Source: Allium sativum (Eukaryota > Streptophyta > Magnoliopsida > Asparagales > Amaryllidaceae). From it: DNA of 64,000 nucleotides. Shown one piece after another: positions 35,128 through 44,929 of this stretch. The notes under the pieces were generated by a model. That model had not been told where the DNA came from. It ran no database searches and was given only the letters and a program-made list of their open reading frames with translations. Within the stretch, counting starts at the first letter, position 1. Every line of letters starts with the position of its first letter. The stretch lies in assembly GCA_030737875.1 (NCBI GenBank), contig CM060909.1, positions 34,957,159 to 35,021,158 of the forward strand, given 5' to 3'. Position numbers and translations under genes: made by a program.

Positions 35128-36159
35128 TATTGGTTGAGTAGTAACCTTGGCTCTGTGGTGTAACTCGATAGAGACGGGATTAGTAATATCCTAGATTAAG
35201 TTTGAGTGTATATATATAAGAGAGCGTAATTGTAAATTTTATATAAAAATGTTTTGTATTGTGTTGATTAATCGATTCAAGTTTTGGGAAATCGTATTGA
35301 ACTGGTAACTAACATGATATTGTTTTTAAAGAGGGTAAAATAATTTTTCCAAAATATATTTTTTATAGAAAAATGAAATAATTTTCTATATTATATTAAT
35401 ATTGGTTGTTGAGTTATTTTGCTTGATTTAGTTGGAATCCAAATTGGATTATGAAATGAAATTGAACTACTTAGAAACCAATTAGTTAATTTGATATGGA
35501 AGTAAGTCTTAACCTGATTAAGTGGGATTGCATAAAATAAATTTTGAATGGATGATAGTAGAAATAAATCGAATATTAATATTAAGGTATATTAAAACAA
35601 AGCAAATACAAACCAGTAAATATCTACATGGGATATTAATTGAATTTAACCAAACCCGTTGAATAAATTCAAAGCAAGGAAATAAATTCCAGTATAATAA
35701 ATTGGCGATAAAATCGGTTATGAAATGGAACTAAATGATTTAAATCTGTATTTGTTATTTGTATTATAAGTTGAGTTAAGTGCAGAATCCTGAAGACTAT
35801 GGAGATGATTTTGTTATACAGAATGGAAGTACAGATGATGAGCAGCTAGTTGATTTGCTACGGAAATTGGAATTGAGTTGCCCGACAAATAGGTAAATCT
35901 TAATACTATTGGAGTGATTGATTTTATACCGCTGAGTTGGGTAGCCATTTCGCTTTTGGGTTTTATTTTGGAGAAGTTGTAGCCCGAAGTGGCAATTGTA
36001 GTTGTTCTGATCAAGCCGCGTAGAAGAGGTGCTGGCGAAATTTTCGAAAATTTAAAAGCTTCGGAATCGATTTTGATGATAATTCAAAAATAATTATTTT
36101 AAAATGATTGTGTTCGGAGTATTCTTCTTACCTTGTAATTTCGGGGATGAAATTTTTTT

Positions 36160-36172
36160 AAGGGGGGAAGAA
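36160..36172 (+). promoter_or_regulatory. Polypurine tract
   Basis: AAGGGGGGAAGAA lies immediately before the TGTAACG start of the 3' LTR, where plus-strand DNA synthesis would be primed. Confidence 0.9.
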
Positions 36173-36329
36173 TGTAACGTCCCAGATTTTTGAACATTAA
36201 TTACAAATATTTAAATCGGTTTTAAATATTGATTTTGTGATATTAATGAATTTTATATAGAATTTATTTATCAAAAAAAGGACTTCGCGAATATCGGTAC
36301 GAATTTAGAGCGTTCAACGTAAATTTTGC

Positions 36330-36331
<2 letters not shown>

Positions 36332-36384
<53 letters not shown>
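36332..36384 (+). repeat. (TA)n(TG)n microsatellite
   Basis: A TA run passes into a TG run in the 3' LTR. The 5' LTR has only TA repeats at the matching place. Confidence 0.95.
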
Positions 36385-36387
<3 letters not shown>

Positions 36388-36927
36388 GGGATGAGGCCCG
36401 TGCTCCGCACACGGGCAAATACTCGTATGTACTGGTCGAAAATATTAATTGGAAAACATATAATTAATTTTTACTAAATTCACAGTTTAATTGGACCCAA
36501 ACGGAGTTGTTTTGTCGGTAGACGAAACTTAAGGGTGAACCGATGAATTAAAATATCACTGTTGTACAAACGGAGTCCGTTTTCGACGAAATTAATATTG
36601 TTGGGACCGGAACGTCGAGGCATAGCGATATAATTTAAGAACTGTACTAAATCAAAATAAAAAAATTATATATATTTTAACCGTACATATGTGTGGTAAC
36701 TCTACCCTTCATGGTTAGGTTTATAAAGATGAAAACGAGATCTTCAGCTAGAGGACAAGCCTACCATAATATAAGAAAAGTCCTTGTTTCTTCACCCGAA
36801 AGAAAAATAATAAACAGAGCAAGTACCGTCGACCAAAGTACATGCACAGCCATACCTGATTAAGACCAGTGCATGCAAACACATACCTATCACTTTCCAA
36901 TTTAATACACAAGTCATGGACCACTGT

Positions 36928-37074
36928 GAGTTTGTTGACACCACTTTACGTGGTGTCAACGTGATCTCATCACCTTATTGGTGGAAATTATAGAACACAT
37001 GTGGCCCTCCTCGATTTCCACCAATAAGATCTCGAAGTCACGGTGACACCACGTAAAGTGGTGTCGACAAACTC
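36928..37074. mobile_element. 147-bp foldback MITE in the 3' LTR
   Basis: The first and last about 31 bases are near-perfect inverted repeats (GAGTTTGTTGACACCACTTT versus GAGTTTGTCGACACCACTTT on the other strand). The interior also pairs (TTATTGGTGGAAAT with ATTTCCACCAATAA), so almost the whole element folds on itself. The 5' LTR has a different 33-base stretch here, and I could not define a target duplication. Confidence 0.8.
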
Positions 37075-37723
37075 GGACTCGTCAAACGAAAATGAAAGGA
37101 CAGCCGAGCTACTCTAAACATATCAAATCACATTGCCATTTTTCCTTAATTTTTAGTGCTCCCATGCTCTACGCTAGTTCACCTACCAATGTATTTTCCA
37201 ATCCACACCGCTGTACATGTTAACGCATACACGCCCAAAACTACACCTACATATGTCTAATGCTATAGCCACAGCATGCTAAATTTTCAAGCAACTTTTA
37301 GCTTGCTACCTTTCAAGTATATATAAAATCAGTGATCAGAAATATTACCCTATTTTATACATGTCTGTTCTTGACAGCCTATATGACGGCCATATCCATT
37401 GTCACAATCAAATTAATTATGAGAATGGAAACCCATTAGCCTATTCTGTTTCGTCCCTTTTCTCTATAACCTACCTCTACGATTAGAAATGACATTACAC
37501 TTATCCTGCAGAAGCCTCTTCCCATTTTTGTTTCAGCGAGCTCCACTTCATAAAATAAAACCCAACTACCATATTTCTTTCCAATAAACAAACCAAACCA
37601 GAACTTCATTTGTAGAAACAAAATCCGTATACTCTCATCGTGTTTCAGCAGACTAAGATAAACAATCTGTTACATATGGTGCGTTCGTAGTCAAATTTAG
37701 GCACGCTCATTTTTATTTTCGTG

Positions 37724-38170
37724 TCCGACGCGTCGGACGCAAGTACCTTTTCCCCCTTCCAGATAGCGCGACTCTTGAACGTTGGAAAATCAACCGTTAG
37801 CGTCCGACGCGTCGGACACCAACGGTTGTTTTTCCAACGTATCCTTTCCTGCTCTATAAAACCGCACCACCTCCTCCTTTTCTCCCCACCTCAGTCCGAC
37901 GCTTCTGGCGATCCCCCTTCCGGTCAGCTCTCTAGGAGCAGACAGGTAGAGCGTCCCAGCTCGTTTATGACCGACCAGCTGAGACAGCTTGTTGCTCGTT
38001 GCTTGGTGCTTGTTCAGGGACCGGGTACGCGTGTGGAGCTTTGGGAGATTCTGGCGATTTTCCGCAATGATCCGCGGAATGTGGATATTGTTCAGAAGCT
38101 TACCGATGAGGGCATACATGGATTTATTTTGGCGGAGTTGAGCTTATTGCCCCATCGTCGTTTATTTTAG
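37724..38170 (+). repeat. 3' LTR copy of the hairpin, TATA box and 67-aa frame
   Basis: Identical to 1840-2286 at offset 35884: hairpin at 37780-37839, TATAAAA at 37855-37861, short frame at 37967-38170. See the 5' LTR entries for what can be said about them. Confidence 0.85.
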
Positions 38171-39158
38171 ATTTTCATGTATTTGTTTTAATTTCAGTCC
38201 TGTTGTGTTCTTTATGTTTGTATTTCTGTTCGTGTAATGAAATATGTAGTCGTTTTGTTTTATGCAATTAGTATTTAATTAATTCAAAACAATTAATTTA
38301 ACAATTAAATACCCCGCTCAAATACCCCGTTCGTAGCTAAAAACACATTCCCCGTTCGCTACAGTACCACGCTCAAATACCCAGTTCAAATGCCCCGCTC
38401 GCGTTCGTTAAGAACGTACCCATAGATAAACTAAAACCGTAAAAGCTCCATCCTTAGAAGCATATGCAATATGTCATGTGTGCATGCTCCTTGGCACCGT
38501 AAGTAGTAGCAGATGCAGTCGGGTAATGTGTCAAGTGGATCTATGGTGATGCTCGGATCCGTGAAGTGGTGGGAGGTATTGCGTTCGCATTAGGCATGGG
38601 GTATTGCGTTTGCATACTTTGGGTTTTGTATGAGGAAGAAAGGTTCAAGGAGCCTATGTGGGTCGACTGCACGTAGGTAGGAGTGTATTCGAATGGAGCT
38701 ATATAGGTCGGCGTGGCAGTGCATGCAGATCACGTTTTTATGGTGTACATGTGCAGTTGGGTTCGCAGATGGGAACGGTGCAGTCATGGATGAGCTTGGC
38801 GTGTGCATTACAATCGAGAAAGGGACGGTTGAGGAAGTCACGGAGAGCGAACGGGGTGTAGTAGCAGGAACAACGAGGAAAGCAGTCTCGTGTGGTTCGG
38901 ATGTGATGGTTGGAAGCTGGCCGTGTTTCCTGGTAAAGGAGTGGGTAGACACAGAGAGATGGATCGAAGGTGAGACTAACGATGGCAAAGGTAGAAACGC
39001 GGTTGCTCTGAAGCAAAGGGAAGGTTTCAGTTGACAGCAGGATGAGTACGTGGTGAAGAAAATATAAACTGTAGCGTATGGTCTTCATTTTGAACTGGGC
39101 AGACGTGGATGGAAGTGCTGATGAGATAAGGGTCAGCTCGTTAGTGCTTGGGTGGAGG

Positions 39159-39579
39159 AACTGGATGCCGTGAGCATGTTTAAAAACTCGTTTGTATAAT
39201 TTGTGTATTCTACTCATATGTCAACAGATGAAACAAACCAGAGGACATGAGGACTGTATTAGAGAACGTAACACATTGGAATGGACGGAGTAGAACACAG
39301 TTGGAAAACGAACCGTTTTGATAACTAATGGAGACCCAAGGTGAGTTTAACTCACTCAGTTTATCCCGTTTATATTTTATATAAACCGGGTTTTTATTTT
39401 GTGTGCACTGTTTGTTAATGATTGAGGGTTTGATGACTATTTGCATGACTGCTGAATATTTTAATATTCACCGATTAAATTAAGCATTTGTTTAATTTAA
39501 TTAAATTAGATCGTTATTTAAACGATTATATTCCAAACAAGACAACTTACCTTATTGGTTATGTTTATAATAATATAAA
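39159..39579 (+). repeat. 421-bp LTR duplication, left copy
   Basis: This matches 44509-44929 with about ten substitutions and no length change. It ends exactly at the left border of the MULE. Both copies contain the deletion junction GAGCATGTTTAAAAACTCG, which the 5' LTR lacks. Confidence 0.9.
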
Positions 39580-39954
39580 GGATTAATTGACATAAATAAT
39601 CCGAAGTTTATCTCATCCGCCCATATTAATCTGAAGTATGCGTTATTTATAAATAATCCCAAGTTTGGGGGTGTCTTCCCAAATTGATCCCACTACCCCA
39701 TTAACTTGCTACAGCCGGTTTCTACCTTTTTACTTTACCAAATTCATTTCTTTTTCTACGACTTCTCCTCTTCTACATTTCTCGTGGCATTTCACAGATC
39801 CACGTGCGAATCTTCACGTTGCTTTGTCTCTCTCTCAATTGTGTGGTAGGTAATTTCAATCCTTTGAACTATGTATTTGAATTCGATTTCAATAGAGCTA
39901 GGGCACGTCGATTTGTGTATTGAAATTCTATGTTGAAAACAGATTTGGGTTAAA

Positions 39955-42900
39955 ATGGACAAAGTAGGTCTGAAATTTTGGCATGGAGGTTCGTTTCAGT
40001 CAGGACCAAATGGTTTAGAGTATGTTGGAGGCGAGGCTAAAACCATTAATGTTGACCCTGATTTGTTATGTTGGTTTTGGCTGAAGGAGTTAGCTCAAGA
40101 ATGTGGGTAATATAGTACAATTGACGAGATACACTACTTATTGCCGGAGAAATCTTTGGATGAGGGGCTCAGGAGGGTGTATGAAGATAAGGAGGTGCTG
40201 CAAATGGCTGAAATTGCGGTAAAGTATCATTGTGTTGAGTTGTTTGTGGTGCATGGGATTGATATTCCTCCTGACATCGAAGTAGATTCCCCAACCATGA
40301 TTCTGCTCAGACTCCAATCGCCTTTCCACCGCAGACTAACGCCGCCTCTCCACCGCAGACTAATGCCGCCTCTCCACCGCAGACTAACGCAAGACAAAGG
40401 AAGAAGATTACTCCTAAAAAGAAGGTTTCTACAAAAAAACCTCAAACTAGGTCATCTGGTTGAAACCATAAGCAACCTTCCCCATCAGCTAAAGAGAATA
40501 CATGGTTGCGAAGAAGAACATCGCCTAGAAATCGTAAGATAACTTCTCCCTCAACCCAAACCGAAGTTCAAACAACTCTACCAGCCTCATCTTTACTTGT
40601 AGATGAAAATGCATCAGCTCAACAACATGCATCCCAACCAGCTTCCCCTTTAAGTGTAGATGAAAATGCGTCGGCTGAACAACATTCAGTCCAAGAAGCT
40701 TCCCCTATGAGCGTAGATGAAAATGCGGCAACTCAACAACATTTAAACTAAGATGAAACTCATAATTTAACACCTTTTTCTTTCAGCATAGAAGACATGA
40801 TTGGTGAGATCATTGGTCAATATGCTGGGACATCCAGTGAAGATGATCCAGCGTATGATCCTTCGAGAGGGCACGAAGAAAGCGAGGATGCGAGTAGGAG
40901 AACATATACTGAAACCGATGAGCATGAAAATGAGAATGATGATGATGTTGAACAGGATGCTTATGAAGGTGAGGGTGATACCAGTGATGATGAACTAATA
41001 ACTGCGAGGGACATAGCAAGAGGTATGAATGAGGGGCTAAGAACAATTGCTGCCAAGCTTCAAATGGAAGCAGCTCAAGGGAAGTTAGGATGTCAAGGAA
41101 AAAAAACTTATCAACAAGAAGCTGGGACATCAAGAGTTGATGAAAACACACATGTGAGTGAGTATGAAGACAGTGAAGATGAAGTTCATACATCGCATGA
41201 AAGTGATGCTGATGAAGGGATAATTGCTAGGAAAAGAAGAATCAAGAACATAGTGGTGAATGAGAGGACTGATTGGTCGACATTTGAGTGGAGAGTTGGT
41301 CAAAGATTTCCATCAAGAAGAGAATTTAGAGCAGCAGTTGCAATGTTTGCTGTGGCACAAGGAAGAAACCTAACATTTAAAGTTAGTGACAGGTCGAGGT
41401 TGCAAAGACTAGGGGTGAGATGTAAGCTAGGCTATCCTTTCAAATTGTAAGCATCAATGGACAATAGGAAAGCCTCTTTTGTAGTGAAGGCAGTGGAAAG
41501 TGATCATAATTGCCATAGGACAATGGAAGAAAATAGGCAGCTTAAATCCACTTGGTTGGCAGAGCAATTGTTGGAAGTATTTAAAGCAAGACCCCATTGG
41601 CCAACATCAGAAATAATAGAGACAGTGAGGAGAGCTTACAGGGTTGTTATAAAGAGAGACATAGCATATAAGGTGAAGTATTGGGCTCATAAAAAACTAC
41701 ATGGTTCAATGACTGAACACTACCATAAACTAGGCAGATACATAGAGGCGCTACGACTTTCAAGTCCTGGCAGTGTATTTAGATTGGAGCATGAAATGAT
41801 CAAAGGAATTCCAATACCTATTTTTCAAAGAATTTTTGTATGTTTTGAAGGGTTAAAGAAGGGGTTCTTGGATGGATGTAGGAAAGTTTTATGCGTTGAT
41901 GGGTGTTTTTTGAAAACATTCTTAGGTGGAATGTTATTAGCAGCCATAGGTAGGGATGCCAATGACCAAATGTTTCCATTAGCATGGGCTGTTGTGGTGG
42001 GAGAGAACAACGATTCTTGGGAATGGTTTTTTAGAGAACTGCAGAGCTACATAGGGGAATGGAATGGCGCTGGATGGGCTATAATTTCTGATGAGCATAT
42101 GGTAATATTTCATTCTTCTTGTCTTCTATTAGTTTATGGCAGCACTTAAGTTTTTATTGTCTTCGAGCACCACTTTAATTGTTGCACATGTTTCTTTCAT
42201 ATAGGGTATTTTGAATGCAGTGGCAAAGGTGTTGCCTAAAGCAGAGCACAGACATTGTGCTAGGCACATCTTTGCTAATTGGCACAAGACACACAAAGGA
42301 GATGAAATGAAAAATGTTATTCTAGAAGGCAGCATGGGCTTACAATGAAGCAGATTACAATGATGCTCTCAGAATGATGGAGGAAGTTAGCGGTGCTGGA
42401 GTCGTTGATTTCAAAGCAGCGAATCTGAGTTACTTTTGCAGAGCTTTTCTACGAACAGATACGAAGTGTGATGTGAACGTTATCAACCTTGCAGAGACAT
42501 TCAATGGATACATAATTCAAGCTAGGACAAAACATATTATATACATGTTGGAGGATATAAGGTCCGCACTAATGCAACGACTCGTTCAAAAAAGGCAAGC
42601 AATGTCGAAGAGCAATGCAAGTCTATGCCCTAGAATTCAGATTAAATTAGACAAAGAGAAAGCGGAAGTTGGTAACTGCGTTGTGTTTTCTTCCACTGAT
42701 GAATTGTTTCAAGTTATCCACAAAATGGATAGCCTCATGGTCAGCCTGAATCAAAAAACATGTACATGCAGGAAGTGGAATTTGAGTGGCATTCCATGTT
42801 GTCATGCTGTAGCATGCATGTTCTTTATGCATATGGAGGCAGAACAGTTTGTTGATGAGTGTTATTCAAGGGATGCATACCTTAGAGCCTACAGTGGTTC

Positions 42901-43549
42901 AATCCCTCCATGTGAAGGTGAAAGGCACTGTCCAAGAATTGACACCCCCCTTCAACCACCTCCAATCAAGATTGGGCCAGGCAGACCAAGAAAAAATAGG
43001 AGAAAACCCCCACACGAGAATCCAAAAAAGAAAGGTCGATTGACAGCCCATGGAATGATGCTATCATGTAGCGTTTGCAAGTCTAGCGAGCATACAAAAA
43101 GGAAGTGTCCTGACAAGTTCAAACAAGTTGAAGCACAGCCAAAAAGGTCAAGAGGAAGACCAAGAAAGAACGACACTGGTGGTGCTAGCCAATGTCAACC
43201 AGGTGAAGCCGACCAAAGCCAAGTGACAGTTGAACCTTCAAGAACTGGAAAAGGAGGTAGGAGGATCAGGGGTGGCAGAGGATCAAGAGGAGGCAAACGA
43301 GAAAGTGATGGTAGAGTAGGTGCATTTGCAAGTTTTCATGGCGATGGAGTGTATATACGTTCTGATGGTCGTAAAATTAAAAAGGTAAGTTATTAAGCTA
43401 TAATTTAGCGCGATGTTGCATGTATTGTACTCTTATATGTTGGATCATCATAAATTCATGCATTGTTTTGATTGTTTCAGATCTCCAGTCAAGCTCAAGA
43501 TCAGTTTGTGTTGCCAACGCAGGCGTCGTCCAGTTACCCACCAACTTGA
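39955..43549 (+). pseudogene. MULE transposase (MURA type), decayed
   Basis: The ATG at 39955 starts a PB1-like MULE N-terminus (LKFWHGGSF, YVGGEAK). An acidic, repeat-rich linker follows, then a MuDR DNA-binding domain (WRVGQRFPSRREFRAAVAMF), then the MULE catalytic domain with VLCVDGCFL (first D), ISDEHM (second D) and NLAETFN (E). The SWIM zinc finger CTCRKWNLSGIPCCHAVACM and a zinc knuckle CSVCKSSEHTKRKC come next, then an RGRP/GGRGSRGG basic tail. Introns are 42102-42204 and 43385-43480, both GT-AG; the last exon ends at 43549. Damage: TAA at 40108, frameshift and TGA near 40320-40465, TAA at 41448 where family members have tyrosine, and a frameshift near 42330. The catalytic residues survive. 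Confidence 0.92.
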
Positions 43550-43854
43550 ACGTCCATTTCAAGATCAGTGCATGTTTAGGCAGTTAATGTTTTGTTATGT
43601 AGTTGTTATGTAGTTATACTGGTAGCATGTTAATGTTATGTGTATTGTACTGGTTTGTTACGTAGTTGTTATGTAATGTGTACTGTTATTGTTCATGTTA
43701 ACGTACTAGTTTGTCTTCACAGTGATACGTTAATGTTCATGTGTACTGCAGTTCATGTGTACTGTTATTGTGCTTGTTTGTTATGTTCATGTGTACTGCA
43801 GTTCAGCTAGCATATCATATCAGCGTGCTAATATGCAGAGCTTGTAAGTTATTA

Positions 43855-44130
43855 ACCTATAATTCAGCATGCTAATATGCAGTTCAGCTTGCATATTATA
43901 CCAGCAAGCTATGTGCATGCCATTGTGGCATATATGCATTACAGCGTGCATATATGCACATCAGCAAGCTATGCTCATGCCATTACGGCATATATGCATT
44001 ACAGCGTGCATATATGCACATCAGCAAGCTATGTTCATGCCATTGCGGCATATATGCATTACAACGTGCATATATGCACATCAGCATATAAACATGCATA
44101 TAAACTTGCACATCAGCATATAAACATGCA
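43855..44130. repeat. Tandem GCATATATGC-rich repeat
   Basis: Three copies of a 60-bp unit (ATTACAGCGTGCATATATGC core, then ACATCAGCAAGCTATG) decay into shorter CATATAAACATGCA repeats. They lie downstream of the transposase gene inside the MULE. The frames open across it are low-complexity. Confidence 0.9.
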
Positions 44131-44306
44131 TATAAGCACTACACTGTCATTAAAACACTACAACATTACAACATATCAATGCATACAATTCACTATCATT
44201 AAAACACTACACTGTCATTGCTCATTCCCACAAAAAGGCAGTACAAGATTACGACATATCAATGCATACACTACACTATCAATAAATACAATTCCAAACC
44301 CCTAAA

Positions 44307-44508
44307 CTACATCCCAAAATAAGCCATCGCTATACACACAACAATTCCAACCACGATCCATGACAAAGCTAATGCAGCTGCAAAGAATTTTTCTCCTTTC
44401 TCATGTTTTCCACATTCAACTTGCTTTACGGCTAACTTGTTCCTCAAATATGCCACTAATTCATCGGATTTTCCCCTCTTCTGTTTTTGTTTCCGCAACT
44501 TATTTAAA
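44307..44508 (-). pseudogene. C-terminal end of a second MULE gene (possibly GRF zinc-finger type)
   Basis: On the minus strand the frame reads a charged helix (RNKLAVKQVECGKHEKGEKF), then one membrane segment (AALALSWIVVGIVVCIAMAY), and stops at 44307. Plant MULEs often carry an inward-facing second gene for a GRF zinc-finger protein with a coiled coil and a C-terminal membrane anchor, and this fits that tail. The zinc finger and N-terminus are gone. Upstream of 44508 the frame runs into LTR sequence, which marks the truncation. The family call is tentative. Confidence 0.5.
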
Positions 44509-44929
44509 AACTGGATGCCGTGAGCATGTTTAAAAACTCGTTTGTATAATTTGTGTATTCTACTCATATGTTAACAAATGAAACAAACCAGAGGACATGA
44601 GGACCGTATTGGAGAACGTAACACATTGGAATGGACGGAGCAGAACACAGTTGGAAAACGAACCGTTTTGATAACTAATGGAGATCCAAGGTGAGTTTAA
44701 CTCACTCAGTTTATCCCGTTTATATTTTATATAAACCGGGTTTTTATTTTGTGTGCTCTGTTTGTTAATGATTGAGGGTTTGATGACTATTTGCATGATT
44801 GCTGAATATTTTAATATTCACCGATTAAATTAAGCATTTGTTTAATTTAATTAAATTAGATTGTTATTTAAACGATTATATTCCAAACAAGACAACTTAC
44901 CTTATTGGTTACGTTTATAATAATATAAA
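44509..44929 (+). repeat. 421-bp LTR duplication, right copy
   Basis: The partner of 39159-39579. It begins within AAAAACTGGATGCCG right after the MULE fragment, then continues without a break into the rest of the 3' LTR. Differences from the left copy amount to roughly 2 per cent by hand count. Confidence 0.9.

Larger units (their letters stand above)
35115..36172 (+). other. Retrotransposon interior (1,058 bp), no gag or pol
   Basis: This is the whole region between primer binding site and polypurine tract. It is AT-rich, with no open frame that resembles gag, protease, RT, RNase H or integrase. Its last part (about 36135-36172) reads like the end of a chromovirus pol gene running into the PPT, the coding trace being CNFGDEIF. 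The element would need all proteins from an autonomous relative. Confidence 0.85.
39580..44508 (+). mobile_element. Mutator-like element (MULE), right end truncated
   Basis: The left border is exact by comparison with the other LTR copies: TAATATAAA is followed by GGATTAATTGACATAAATAA instead of CATGTTT. The element carries one long MURA-type transposase gene and, on the other strand at its right edge, the end of a second gene. I find no inverted partner of the left end near 44508, so the right terminus is missing and the sequence jumps into duplicated LTR DNA. The body between 43550 and 44300 has only repeats. Confidence 0.82.

Noticed and set aside
36311..39184. Treating 1-3300 and 36311-39184 as an ordinary segmental duplication
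   Set aside because: The PBS after 35114, the PPT before 36173 and the matching TGTAACG/CGTTACA ends show that these are the two LTRs of one retrotransposon.
43869..44305. Histidine- and alanine-rich frames across the GCATATATGC repeat
   Set aside because: They are open in two frames at once, as expected for a short tandem repeat, and resemble no protein.
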